A DNA stretch of 64,000 nucleotides from positions 1-64,000 of the forward strand of contig NZ_BAABFC010000001.1 in assembly GCF_039540575.1 (NCBI RefSeq), given 5' to 3'. Each line of letters starts with the position of its first letter. Position 1 is the stretch's first letter. Shown one piece after another: positions 41,363 through 49,651 of this stretch. The position numbers and the translations under genes were made by a program. The notes beneath the pieces were generated by a model. It saw nothing but the letters and a program-made list of their open reading frames with translations, had not been told where the DNA came from and did not search any database. This DNA is from Pseudaeromonas paramecii (GTDB taxonomy: Bacteria > Pseudomonadota > Gammaproteobacteria > Enterobacterales > Aeromonadaceae).

Positions 41363-41684
41363 GCCGAGTTCACCCTGTCGCCAACGCTGCGAGCTGGCCG
41401 GGGAGCTCTGTACGGGCTGTGGCCGCACCCGGCACGAGATCGCCCATTGGTCCGTGTTGTCGGAGACGGCGCGGCAGCAGGTGATGGCGCAGCTGACAGG
41501 CCGCCTGTCCACCCATGCGTGCCCAGCCTGCGGTGAGCCCAGCTATTGCGCCATGACGGCCGGTGAGCCGGCCCAGACCTGCTGGTGTATGGGCCTGCCC
41601 GCTGCACCAGCAATGGCAGAGGTCCGGGCTGCGGGTCTGTGCCTGTGCCGGCGTTGTCTGGCGGCGCAACGGGCATCGGCCTGA
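41355..41684 (+). CDS. DUF1289 plus cysteine-rich CWC protein
   Basis: A 109-residue protein joining two small zinc-binding-like modules. Residues 7-35 are DUF1289 (S-P-C-x3-C-x6-C-T-G-C-G-R-T-x2-E-I-x-H-W). Residues 55-105 are a CWC domain (C-P-x-C-G-x4-C, T-C-W-C-M and C-L-C-R-R-C-L). The modules are usually separate genes. It overlaps cvfB by 8 bp and should be co-translated with it. Function unknown; metal binding is inferred from the cysteines. Confidence 0.82.
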   Translation: MNKPSSPCRQRCELAGELCTGCGRTRHEIAHWSVLSETARQQVMAQLTGRLSTHACPACGEPSYCAMTAGEPAQTCWCMGLPAAPAMAEVRAAGLCLCRRCLAAQRASA

Positions 41685-41708
41685 GGTAAACAACCTGAGT
41701 TAAGAAGA

Positions 41709-41734
41709 ACCAAGGCCGCGATGGCGGCCTTGGT
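41709..41734. terminator. terminator between DUF1289-CWC gene and yciU
   Basis: Perfect 11-4-11 inverted repeat. On the minus strand it is followed by TTCTTCTTAA, so it best serves yciU (stop at 41740). The plus-strand tail is poor in T. Confidence 0.75.
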
Positions 41735-41739
41735 CGTCT

Positions 41740-42048
41740 CTACGGCTTGGGTTTCCAACGGATGGGCCAGGGTTGGGCCCGGCCGTCCAGCGGCACCAGT
41801 ATCTTGGCGTAGAGCACGCAGAACTCTTCTTGATGATCCAGCAGACCCACCCACACCTCCTGCCAGTCGTCGGCTATGATTGGCGCTCCTAGCTCGGCGC
41901 TCCAGCTGGCGTCTGGCGGACCTGACTCCACGGCGCCGCGCTCCTCGAATTCCAGCGTCAGATCCACCAGATCCTCGGCACTGAGGTGATCGGCAGCCAG
42001 TTGCAGAAAATAATCATAAGCCTGTTCTATCAGCTGATCGGCGGTCAT
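41740..42048 (-). CDS. yciU: putative double-stranded DNA mimic protein (DUF440)
   Basis: A 102-residue, very acidic protein of the DUF440/UPF0263 family (E. coli YciU, H. influenzae HI1450), whose charge pattern resembles DNA and which is proposed to bind DNA-binding proteins such as HU. The match includes E-Q-A-Y-D-x-F-L-x-L-A-A-D-x-L, L-x-F-E-E-R-G-x-x-E and the W-Q-E-V-W-V-G-L segment. ATG at 42048 after AGGGGA. It lies on the minus strand downstream of the DUF4124 gene and converges on the cvfB pair. Confidence 0.85.
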   Translation of the reverse strand: MTADQLIEQAYDYFLQLAADHLSAEDLVDLTLEFEERGAVESGPPDASWSAELGAPIIADDWQEVWVGLLDHQEEFCVLYAKILVPLDGRAQPWPIRWKPKP

Positions 42049-42099
42049 GGGATCCCCTGGCAAGCAAAAGGGCTATTAGAGCAGAGCCGTCCGGTTTTG

Positions 42100-42555
42100 T
42101 CAGGCGCAGGGATAGCGCTGCAGTATGCCGGTGCGGTTCTGTTGCCACAGATAGCGGCGGCTGTTGAGGCAGCGCTGGAAGTCCATGGGCAGAGACTGCA
42201 TGCCGCCGGGATAACGTAACTGGCACTGGCGTTGCCCCAACTCCAGCAGATCCGCAGCGCGCTTGAGCTCATATTGCCGGGCATCCCGCTGCGCGGGGGT
42301 ACATTCCAGCCCGGCGGCGGGTGCCTGGGCTTGCAGTGTCTGGTTTAGCCGTTCGGGCGCCGAGGGGGTTGGGGGCAAGGGCGGCGGTGTGATGGCCAGA
42401 TTGACCTTATCGAAGGGGGTTCCCTCCGGCAGGTTGGCCGGCAGCATCTGGGCGTAATGCAACTGCCCCTGGGCATCCCGCCAGCGGTACACGTCGACTG
42501 CCTGTGACAGCATGGGCAGGAGGGCGCCCAATAAGATGAACCAACGCAATGCCAA
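42100..42555 (-). CDS. DUF4124 domain exported protein
   Basis: A 151-residue precursor with a signal peptide (1-19, ending L-S-Q-A) and a DUF4124 segment at the mature N-terminus (V-Y-R-W-R-D-A-Q-G-Q-L-H-Y). A proline-rich linker (about 56-66) is followed by a helical region with four cysteines (in L-E-C-T, R-Q-C-Q, Q-R-C-L and the terminal Y-P-C-A) that could make disulfides in the periplasm. Function unknown. Confidence 0.8.
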   Translation of the reverse strand: MALRWFILLGALLPMLSQAVDVYRWRDAQGQLHYAQMLPANLPEGTPFDKVNLAITPPPLPPTPSAPERLNQTLQAQAPAAGLECTPAQRDARQYELKRAADLLELGQRQCQLRYPGGMQSLPMDFQRCLNSRRYLWQQNRTGILQRYPCA

Positions 42556-42728
42556 GATATCCCTGCCTCGGTATGGGGTCTGACCAGCAGTGTATCGGTT
42601 TTCTCGGCCGGTTCGTCATTCCGGCGCAGAAAACGGGGGCTTAATCACGACAAACTCAGTACTAGCTTGCCCCTTTTGCGGCATGCGACCACGTGGTAAG
42701 TTACGCCGCCTTGTGATGTGGAGCTGCC

Positions 42729-43697
42729 ATGGTTGCGTTTACCTGTGATCGTCTGGTGTTGGCGCCGATGGAGGGGGTGCTGGATCCCCTGATGCGTGAA
42801 CTGCTGACGGCCATCAACCCCTATGATCTGTGTGTCACCGAATTTGTGCGGGTGGTGGATGCCCTGCTGCCGGCCCGTACCTTCTACAAGCTGGCGCCAG
42901 AGCTTAAGCAGGGGGGCAAGACCGCCAGCGGCACCCCGGTGCGGGTGCAGTTATTAGGCCAGTCCCCCGAATGGATGGCGGAGAATGCGGTGCTGGCGGC
43001 ACAATTGGGCTCTCCCGGTATCGATGTGAACTTCGGTTGTCCGGCGCGCCATGTGAATCAATCCAAGGGGGGCGCCTCCCTGCTCAAGGAGCCTGAGCTT
43101 ATCTATCGCATCCTGCAGGCCATGCGCCGGGCCTTGCCGGCCGAGGTGCCCCTGTCGGCCAAGATCCGCTTGGGCTGGGCCTGCGCCAGTGAATGTGAGG
43201 AGATCGCCGATGCGGTGGTGCAGGGCGGCGCCAACGAGCTGGCCATCCATGGTCGCACCAAACAGGACGGCTATCGCAGCGAGGCCATCAACTGGGCGCA
43301 TATCGGCGAGATCCGCGCTCGCCTACCCATACCCGTCACCGCCAATGGCGAGATCTGGAGCCGTGAAGATGCCCTGCGCTGCCAGGCCATCACCGGCTGT
43401 CGTTCCCTGATGGTGGGCCGCGGCGCCCTGAATATCCCCAATCTGGGCGCCGTGATCCGGCAGCAGGAGGCACCCTTGCCTTGGTCCGAGGTGCTGGCAC
43501 TGATGCACGATTATGCCGGGCGTGAGATCAAAGGTGACAAGGGGCGCTATTTCCCCAATCGCATCAAGCAGTGGCTGAGCTACCTGCGGGAGGCCTATCC
43601 CGAGGCCCAGACCCTGTTTGGTCAGGTGCGCCGCCTGCAGACGGCCCCCGAGATCTTGCTGGCCTTGAGTGAGTGTCGGGGGCTGACGCCGGCCTGA
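42729..43697 (+). CDS. dusC: tRNA-dihydrouridine(16) synthase
   Basis: DusC reduces U16 in tRNA to dihydrouridine with FMN and NADPH. The 322-residue protein has L-A-P-M-E-G-V at the FMN site, the catalytic Cys104 in N-F-G-C-P-A-R, S-A-K-I-R-L-G and H-G-R-T-K-Q-D-G-Y, and the second FMN loop N-G-E-I-W and M-V-G-R-G-A. V-T-E-F-V-R near the N-terminus marks the DusC subgroup. It is followed after 58 bp by an EamA transporter. Confidence 0.94.
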   Translation: MVAFTCDRLVLAPMEGVLDPLMRELLTAINPYDLCVTEFVRVVDALLPARTFYKLAPELKQGGKTASGTPVRVQLLGQSPEWMAENAVLAAQLGSPGIDVNFGCPARHVNQSKGGASLLKEPELIYRILQAMRRALPAEVPLSAKIRLGWACASECEEIADAVVQGGANELAIHGRTKQDGYRSEAINWAHIGEIRARLPIPVTANGEIWSREDALRCQAITGCRSLMVGRGALNIPNLGAVIRQQEAPLPWSEVLALMHDYAGREIKGDKGRYFPNRIKQWLSYLREAYPEAQTLFGQVRRLQTAPEILLALSECRGLTPA

Positions 43698-43755
43698 TGG
43701 TGTCTCTGGCAGTCCAGGTGTATGCTGTGCCCAATTTAACCACTTGGAAAGCTTG

Positions 43756-44628
43756 ATGATTTATCTGACCGTGACCACCTTGGTCTGGGCCTTCTCCTTT
43801 AGCCTGATCGGCGTTTACCTGGCTGGCCAGGTGGACCCCTATTTCTCTGTGTTAACCCGCATCCTGCTGGCAGCCCTGGTGTTTGTGCCCCTGCTGCGGC
43901 CGCGCCACCTGACCCTCAGGCTTGCGCTGCAGCTGATGGCCATCGGTGCCATTCAGCTGGGTGTCATGTATGTCTTCTACTATCACTCCTTCTTGCTGCT
44001 GACGGTGCCCGAGGTGCTGATCTTCACCATCTTCACCCCGGTCTACATTGCCCTGTTCCACGATCTGCTGGCCGGTCGCTTCAATCTGGGTTACCTGGCC
44101 TCGGCCTTGTTGGCGGTGCTGGGGGCGGCCATCATCCGTTACGATGGGCTCAGTGAGCAGTATCTGCTGGGTTTCTTGGTGGTGCAGGGGGCCAACCTCT
44201 GCTTTGCCCTGGGCCAGGTCAGCTACAAGTGGTTGCTGGCCAAACAGGCCAAGCCGGTGCCGCAACACAGCGTGTTCGCCTGCTTCTTTCTGGGAGCCTT
44301 ACTGGTGGCCTTGCCGGCCTGGTGGTGCCTGGGGGGGAGCAAGTACCCCAGTACGCCACTGCACTGGGGTATCTTGCTGTGGTTGGGCTTGGTGGCATCG
44401 GGCCTGGGCTATTATTGGTGGAACAAGGGCGCCACCCTGGTTAACCCCGGTGCCCTGGCGGTGATGAACAATGTCCTGATCCCGGCAGGCCTGGTGGTCA
44501 ATCTGGTGATCTGGGGAAAAGAGGCGGATGTGCCACGTCTGTTGGTGGGCGGTCTGGTCATGACACTGGCACTATGGCTTAACGAGCGCTGGCATGCCGG
44601 CCGCCGACAGGTGAAAACCGACGCCTGA
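43756..44628 (+). CDS. EamA/DMT family transporter
   Basis: A 290-residue inner-membrane protein with about ten predicted hydrophobic helices in two EamA repeats. The first repeat ends near G-A-A-I-I-R-Y and the second begins V-V-Q-G-A-N-L-C-F-A. It resembles carboxylate/amino-acid/amine transporters; the substrate is unknown. ATG at 43756 has GGAAAG upstream. A TTG four codons earlier is possible. It is 15 bp upstream of a solute-binding protein on the same strand, so both may be co-transcribed, although DMT transporters do not use binding proteins. Confidence 0.85.
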   Translation: MIYLTVTTLVWAFSFSLIGVYLAGQVDPYFSVLTRILLAALVFVPLLRPRHLTLRLALQLMAIGAIQLGVMYVFYYHSFLLLTVPEVLIFTIFTPVYIALFHDLLAGRFNLGYLASALLAVLGAAIIRYDGLSEQYLLGFLVVQGANLCFALGQVSYKWLLAKQAKPVPQHSVFACFFLGALLVALPAWWCLGGSKYPSTPLHWGILLWLGLVASGLGYYWWNKGATLVNPGALAVMNNVLIPAGLVVNLVIWGKEADVPRLLVGGLVMTLALWLNERWHAGRRQVKTDA

Positions 44629-44643
44629 TAACAAGGAGCCTAT

Positions 44644-45456
44644 ATGAGGCTGTGGAATAGGATGAGTGCGTTGCTGCGCTGGGCTGGTTTGACGGGTTGC
44701 GTATTTGGCGGCCTCTGGCTGGTGGGGGCCTTGCCGGCCATGGCGTGTGAGCGCCCCTTGTCGGTGGGTTATGATCAGTGGCCGCCTTATCACTACCGGA
44801 ACGCCGATGGCAAGATGGGCGGCTTTGCCATCGAGGTGCTCGAAGAAGTTGCCAAACGCATGGGCTGCCCGCTGGAATACAAGGAGCGCCCCTGGCGGCG
44901 GGTGCTGCTGGAGCTGAAGGCCGGCACCACGGATGTGGCCATGGAGGCCTACTACAACGACGAGCGGGCCGCGTATGCCTGGTTTTCCGAGGCCTACAAT
45001 CCCAGTTCGGCTCACCTCTGGGTCAAGCAGGGCACCCAGCTAAGGCACAGGGATCTCAAGGCCTTGATCGAGAGCGGCTTCCGCCTGGGGGTCACCAAAT
45101 CCTTCTTCTACGGGCCCCTGATGCAGGGCATGCGGCATCATCCCAACGTGGAAGAGGTGGAGGATGAGAGCCAGAACTACGGCAAGCTGCTCAAGGGGCG
45201 GCTGGACGGCTTTCTCGGCGACACCCTGGCCACCCGCTGGGCCATCGACCAACAGGGGCTGGCAGGCCAAATTCAGCGTGCGGATCTGGCGGTCTATCAG
45301 GCGCCGGCCGCCTTCATGCTCAGCAAGCAGAGTGTGTCGCGTGATCAGGTGAGCGCCTTTAACCGCGCCTTGCTGGCCATGAAGCAGGACGGCAGCTACC
45401 AGACCATCCTGGACCACTATCTGGGGCGCACCGAGGTCCAGAGTACGCCGGAGTAA
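44644..45456 (+). CDS. periplasmic solute-binding protein, family 3
   Basis: A 270-residue protein with a signal peptide (about 1-34, ending A-M-A) and the family-3 fold: V-G-Y-D-Q-W-P-P-Y at the mature start, G-F-A-I-E-V-L-E-E-V and a D-V-A-M-E-A ligand loop. Homologues bind amino acids, but many orphan copies like this one have no adjacent permease and act as sensors or scavengers. AAGGAG precedes the ATG. The Cys after A-M-A does not make a convincing lipobox. Confidence 0.82.
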   Translation: MRLWNRMSALLRWAGLTGCVFGGLWLVGALPAMACERPLSVGYDQWPPYHYRNADGKMGGFAIEVLEEVAKRMGCPLEYKERPWRRVLLELKAGTTDVAMEAYYNDERAAYAWFSEAYNPSSAHLWVKQGTQLRHRDLKALIESGFRLGVTKSFFYGPLMQGMRHHPNVEEVEDESQNYGKLLKGRLDGFLGDTLATRWAIDQQGLAGQIQRADLAVYQAPAAFMLSKQSVSRDQVSAFNRALLAMKQDGSYQTILDHYLGRTEVQSTPE

Positions 45457-45480
45457 TCACAGCCATGAGAGCCAAAACAG

Positions 45481-45508
45481 ACACCCGCCAGTTGGCGGGT
45501 GTTTGTTT
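45481..45508. terminator. bidirectional terminator
   Basis: Perfect 10-2-10 inverted repeat (45481-45502) with TTGTTTG after it on the plus strand and CTGTTTT on the minus strand. It ends both the binding-protein gene and the convergent six-gene cassette. Confidence 0.82.
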
Positions 45509-45524
45509 GTGCGCCGGGGCGGGC

Positions 45525-46175
45525 TTAGCCGCCCCACTGCAGGGACTCCCAGCCCCGGGCTTGGGCCAGCCTGGCCAGCCGTTCGCCAGGGTTGACCACA
45601 TGGGCATGCTGTACCAGTTCCAGCAGCGGCAGATCGTTGATGGAGTCGCTGTAGCCATGGCTGCCCAGCAGATCCAGCTCGTCCCCCAGCCACTGGCGCA
45701 GCCGCGTCACCTTGCCGGCCTGAAAGCTCAGCACCCCCTGAGTGCGACCCGTATAGCGGCCATCGGCTTGTTCCAGCTCGATGGCCAGCACCTCCTGGAC
45801 CCCCAGGTGTGCGGCCACCGGACGGACGATATGTTCGCCACTGGCCGAGACGATGATGAGGCGATCCCCCTGTTCACGATAGCGCTGCAGCAGCGCCTGG
45901 GCCTCGGGATAGAGGCGGGGCAGGATGCGCTCCGTCAGGCAGAGTGCCACCTCGTCGGCTACCTCGGCCTGGCTGCGATCCGCCAGCGGACTCAGGGTAA
46001 AGGCCATGTACTCTTCCATGGCCAGGGTGCCGGCGTAGTAGCGGGCCATCAGGGCCTGCTCCTGCTGTGCCATGGCTGCGTCGGCCCAGCCCCGTGCCAC
46101 CATGTGCTCAAACCAGAGGCTGGCGGTGTCACCGTCCAGCAGGGTGTCATCCAGATCAAACAGCGCCAGCGCCAT
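45525..46175 (-). CDS. HAD-IB family phosphatase
   Basis: A 216-residue haloacid-dehalogenase phosphatase of the SerB-like IB subgroup. Motif I is F-D-L-D-D-T (nucleophile Asp7, acid/base Asp9), motif II V-S-A-S-G, a motif III Lys in G-K-V-T-R-L, and motif IV G-Y-S-D-S-I-N-D. It is the last gene of the cassette and its ATG shares one base with the ATPase stop. Cytosolic; it would suit hydrolysis of an imported or processed phosphomonoester such as phosphoethanolamine or phosphocholine (inference). Confidence 0.88.
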   Translation of the reverse strand: MALALFDLDDTLLDGDTASLWFEHMVARGWADAAMAQQEQALMARYYAGTLAMEEYMAFTLSPLADRSQAEVADEVALCLTERILPRLYPEAQALLQRYREQGDRLIIVSASGEHIVRPVAAHLGVQEVLAIELEQADGRYTGRTQGVLSFQAGKVTRLRQWLGDELDLLGSHGYSDSINDLPLLELVQHAHVVNPGERLARLAQARGWESLQWGG

Positions 46176-47164
46176 CAGGCCACCTCCCGAAACTGATCGG
46201 TCTGAAACTGCAGCGCCACCAGGGTGCCGGGGGGCAGCAGGCCCTGCACACCCTGGTTCAGGGTATCAACGTCCAGCCGCTGATCCTGCCATTGCACCTG
46301 ATAACGCACCACGTTGCCCAGCAGCTGGTGGCCCAGCACCCGGGCTTGGCCCTGAGCCTGAGGTTGTAGCTGGATGCATTCTGGGCGGATGGCCAGGTAA
46401 CCCTGGCCCTGATGCCCCAGCAGACGCCGTGCCGTCTCGGCGTCCAGCAGGTTGTAATGGCCGATGAAGCGGGCGGCGAAGCGGTTCACCGGACGGGCAT
46501 AGATCTCTTCGGCGGTGCCGGTCTGCACTATCTGGCCGTCCTGCATCAGCACGATGCGATCGGAGAGCAGCAGGGCCTCCTCCTGATCGTGGGTCACAAA
46601 GACGGTGGTGACCCCCAGTTTATGCACCAGCTCGCGGATCTGGCTGCGCAAATGACGGCGGATGCGGGCATCCAGCGCCGAGAGGGGCTCATCCAGCAGC
46701 AAGAGACGTGGCCTGACCGCCAGGGCGCGGGCCAGGGCCACCCGCTGCTGCTGCCCGCCGGACAGCTCGCCGGGCATGGCGTTGGCCTTACCGGCCAGCT
46801 CCACCAGCTCCAGCATCTGCATCACCCGCTCGCGGCGCTCGGGTTCCGGCACCCCTTGCATCTTCAGGCCAAAGCCCACGTTGCCCGCCACCGTCATGTT
46901 GGGGAACAGGGCGTAATGCTGGAACACCATGCCAATCTGGCGCTGTTGCGGTGCGCGGTGGGTGATCTCTTCGCCGGCCATCAGGATCTGGCCGCCGTCG
47001 ATGGGGGTCAGACCCGCCAGGGCGCGCAGCAGTGTGCTCTTGCCGCAGCCGCTGGGGCCCAGCAGGGTGATGAGCTCCCCTTCTTGAATGCTGAGATGGA
47101 GGTTGTCGAACAGGGGGCGGTCCGGGAGCTGTTTGCTCAGGCCACGCAGGGTAACAAAGCTCAT
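46175..47164 (-). CDS. ABC importer ATPase, PotA/AEP-type
   Basis: A 329-residue ATPase of the polyamine/iron/2-aminoethylphosphonate importer class. Walker A G-P-S-G-C-G-K-S-T, Q-loop F-Q-H-Y-A-L-F-P, signature L-S-G-G-Q-Q-Q-R, Walker B L-L-L-L-D-E-P and switch His in V-T-H-D-Q-E-E are intact. The C-terminal 90 residues form a TOBE-like regulatory domain (A-I-R-P-E). Ten bases separate it from the preceding permease gene. Confidence 0.92.
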   Translation of the reverse strand: MSFVTLRGLSKQLPDRPLFDNLHLSIQEGELITLLGPSGCGKSTLLRALAGLTPIDGGQILMAGEEITHRAPQQRQIGMVFQHYALFPNMTVAGNVGFGLKMQGVPEPERRERVMQMLELVELAGKANAMPGELSGGQQQRVALARALAVRPRLLLLDEPLSALDARIRRHLRSQIRELVHKLGVTTVFVTHDQEEALLLSDRIVLMQDGQIVQTGTAEEIYARPVNRFAARFIGHYNLLDAETARRLLGHQGQGYLAIRPECIQLQPQAQGQARVLGHQLLGNVVRYQVQWQDQRLDVDTLNQGVQGLLPPGTLVALQFQTDQFREVA

Positions 47165-47174
47165 GGGTGGCTCC

Positions 47175-47948
47175 TTATCGGTTGAAACGGCTGGCCAGCC
47201 AGGTCAGCAGCAGGGTGATGAGGAAGTAGCTGATCACCAGGGCACTGGTGTAGTGGCCGCTGGTGGCGCGCATGTTGTACAGGTAGATCTGCAGCGTCTC
47301 GAAGCGGGTGCCCACCAGCAGGTTGGCGAACACGAATTCCCCCATCAAAAACGAGAAGCTCAAGAACAGCGCCGAGAACAGACTCTTGCGCAGGGACGGC
47401 AGTATCACCAGCCAAAAGGCCTTGGGCGCCGAGGCCCCCAGCAGCTGGGCGGCGGCCATCAAATCGTGCAGCGCCAGCCGGGAGAGGCGGTTGGCCAGGG
47501 CGCGGTAGAGCAGGGGCAGCGCCAGACTGAAATAGCAGCCCAGCAGGATCCAGGGGGTGCCCACCAGGGGCAGGGCTCCCCCAGCATACAGGCTGAGCAG
47601 GCCGACGCTGGCGACGACCGGCGGCATGGCAAAGGGCAGCAGGATCAGCAGCCCCATGGGTTTGTCCAGCTGCGGATAGCGGTAGAAGATGACGAAGGCC
47701 GCCGGCACCACCACCAGATAGGTGAGCAGCAGGCTGCCACCACAGACCAGCAGGGAGCGCCCCAACGCCGCCAAAAAGCGCGGTTCGGCCCACAACTGCA
47801 GGTACCAGTTCAGCGAGAAACCGTCTGGCAGTATGGTGGCGCCCCAGTGACTGGACAGGGAATAGACCAGGGTGGCGAAGATGGGCAGCAACAGCAGCCC
47901 CATCAGGCTGCCCAGCACCGCCTTGGGCCAGTGTCTAGCGATTGGCAT
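47175..47948 (-). CDS. ABC importer permease 2
   Basis: A 257-residue inner-membrane permease with about six helices and an EAA-like loop (A-A-A-Q-L-L-G-A-S-A-P-K-A-F) that docks on the ATPase. It resembles PotC-like or PhnV-like subunits. Its start overlaps the end of permease 1 by 14 bp. Confidence 0.9.
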   Translation of the reverse strand: MPIARHWPKAVLGSLMGLLLLPIFATLVYSLSSHWGATILPDGFSLNWYLQLWAEPRFLAALGRSLLVCGGSLLLTYLVVVPAAFVIFYRYPQLDKPMGLLILLPFAMPPVVASVGLLSLYAGGALPLVGTPWILLGCYFSLALPLLYRALANRLSRLALHDLMAAAQLLGASAPKAFWLVILPSLRKSLFSALFLSFSFLMGEFVFANLLVGTRFETLQIYLYNMRATSGHYTSALVISYFLITLLLTWLASRFNR

Positions 47949-48822
47949 AGTGGAACCTCCCCTTCAGCAGCTGATTGCCCCAGCAGATGAGGGCCAGGAT
48001 CAGCAGCAGCAAGACGCACAGGGCGGCGGCCAGCTCGGGATCCGGGAAGAGATCGCCGGAGACCAGGCTGGCGATGCGGATGGTCAGCAGGTTGATGTTG
48101 CCCAGGGTCAGGGCATAGGCGCTGGCGTAGGCCCCCATGGCGTTGGCAAACAACAGGATGAAGGTGCCCAGCAGGGCCGGCGCCAGTACGGGCAGGGTGA
48201 TGTGCCGCAAGATCTGCCAGGGGCTGGCTCCCAAGAGGGCGGCGGCCTCCTGCCACTGGGGCTGCAGGTTGTCGAAGGCCGGGTAGAGCAGCAGCAGGGC
48301 CAAGGGCAGCTGAAAGTAGATATACAGCAGCAGCAGGCCATTCATGGAGTAGAGATCAAACAGCTCAATGCCCCACCACTGGCGGGCCATCAGGGTGATG
48401 GCGCCGTTGGTGCCCAGGATGACGATGAAGGCGAAGGCCAGGGGCACACCGGCCATGTTGCTGCTCATGTTGGTGAAGGCGATGACGGCATCGCGCCAGC
48501 GGCCCGGTACCCGGGTGAGGGCCGCGGCCCCCACGCCGGCGATGAGCAGGCCAGCCAGGCTGGAGCAGCCGGAGAGCCACAGGCTCTTGCCGAAGGCCTG
48601 CCGGTAGAAGGGCGAGTCCAGGATGGACGCAAAGCGCGACAGGGTAAAGCCGTCCGGGCTCCAGATGGCATGCCATAGCACCCAGCCCAGGGGCGCCAGG
48701 CAGAAGAGGCCCAGCAGCAACAGCAGGGGTAGCAGCCACAGCAGGGCTAGCGGCCGGCGGGTTGACGGGCCGGTTCGAGGGGCATCCCAGGTGGTGGTGC
48801 GGCTTAGGATGAGACTGGTCAT
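47935..48822 (-). CDS. ABC importer permease 1
   Basis: A 295-residue inner-membrane permease. A cytosolic N-terminus (1-26) leads into six or so helices, with the EAA loop E-A-A-A-L-L-G-A-S-P-W-Q-I-L. It resembles PotB-like or PhnU-like subunits. The ATG at 48822 follows GGAG and overlaps the upstream phosphatase-superfamily stop (ATGA); further upstream starts would overlap that gene heavily. Confidence 0.9.
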   Translation of the reverse strand: MTSLILSRTTTWDAPRTGPSTRRPLALLWLLPLLLLLGLFCLAPLGWVLWHAIWSPDGFTLSRFASILDSPFYRQAFGKSLWLSGCSSLAGLLIAGVGAAALTRVPGRWRDAVIAFTNMSSNMAGVPLAFAFIVILGTNGAITLMARQWWGIELFDLYSMNGLLLLYIYFQLPLALLLLYPAFDNLQPQWQEAAALLGASPWQILRHITLPVLAPALLGTFILLFANAMGAYASAYALTLGNINLLTIRIASLVSGDLFPDPELAAALCVLLLLILALICWGNQLLKGRFHYANR

Positions 48823-49646
48823 GCGGCTCTCCAAGGGGGATTGAGCAGCGCCGGGCAGGCCGGCAGGGCGTGCTCCAGGCCCAGCAGGTCGGCCAATGTG
48901 CCGCACAACTCCACCTGCTGTGGCGGCACACTGGGGCTGTGGTTGAAGGCCTCGCCCAGCAGGAACAGCGGCACCTCCCGCTCGCAGGGCAGGCTGCCGC
49001 CATGGGTGTGGTCGTCGTTCATGCCGTGGTCGCTCGTGATCAGGATCTGATAGCCGGCGGCGCGCCAGTCGGGCAGGAAGTCGCTCAGCATAATATCGAA
49101 ACGCCGGGCGGCGTTGCGGTACTGAGGGCTGGACAGGCCGTACTGATGGCCGGCGTCATCCACGTTCATGGGATGGATGAACAGAAGATCCGGCTGATGG
49201 CGGCGCAGCAGATCATCGGCATCGATCAGCAGGTGATCGTCCGGGTAATGGTCCTGGTGATAGAAGCGGCCGTACTGGATGGGCAGGCTGGGATCCTCGG
49301 TGAAGCGATCCCGCCGGGCGTCATAGGGGCTGCGGTTATACAGCTCGCTGACCCAGTGGTAGGCGGCCGCCGCCGTGGTGAGCCCGGCCTGCTGCGCCAG
49401 GCCAAACAGACTGGGGCCGTGGGACAGGCGGGTGATGCCGTTGTGGCGGATGCCGCTTTGCACCGGTGTCTGACCGGTGAGCAGGGTCTCGTAGAGGGGA
49501 CGGGAGAGGGAGGGCAACTCGCTCTGCAACTTGTGCAGGCTGGCGTCGCCCGACTCACACAAGGCCAGCAGGTAGCCCATGCTGTGCTGGGCTACCTGAT
49601 AGGCCAGGCCGTCAATAAGCAGATAGATGACCTTGGCGTGTGTCAT
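48819..49646 (-). CDS. alkaline phosphatase superfamily phosphodiesterase/phosphatase
   Basis: A 275-residue enzyme of the nucleotide pyrophosphatase/phosphodiesterase branch. Metal ligands are recognisable: Asp12 in L-L-I-D-G, a nucleophile Thr candidate in E-T-L-L-T-G, D-D-A-G-H, S-D-H-G-M and H-T-H-G-G. No signal peptide, so it should act in the cytosol on an imported substrate. I chose the ATG at 49646, which starts at the first strand. A GTG at 49685 inside the binding-protein gene is possible. It sits between the binding protein and the permeases. Confidence 0.87.
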   Translation of the reverse strand: MTHAKVIYLLIDGLAYQVAQHSMGYLLALCESGDASLHKLQSELPSLSRPLYETLLTGQTPVQSGIRHNGITRLSHGPSLFGLAQQAGLTTAAAAYHWVSELYNRSPYDARRDRFTEDPSLPIQYGRFYHQDHYPDDHLLIDADDLLRRHQPDLLFIHPMNVDDAGHQYGLSSPQYRNAARRFDIMLSDFLPDWRAAGYQILITSDHGMNDDHTHGGSLPCEREVPLFLLGEAFNHSPSVPPQQVELCGTLADLLGLEHALPACPALLNPPWRAA

Positions 49647-49651
49647 GGCGG

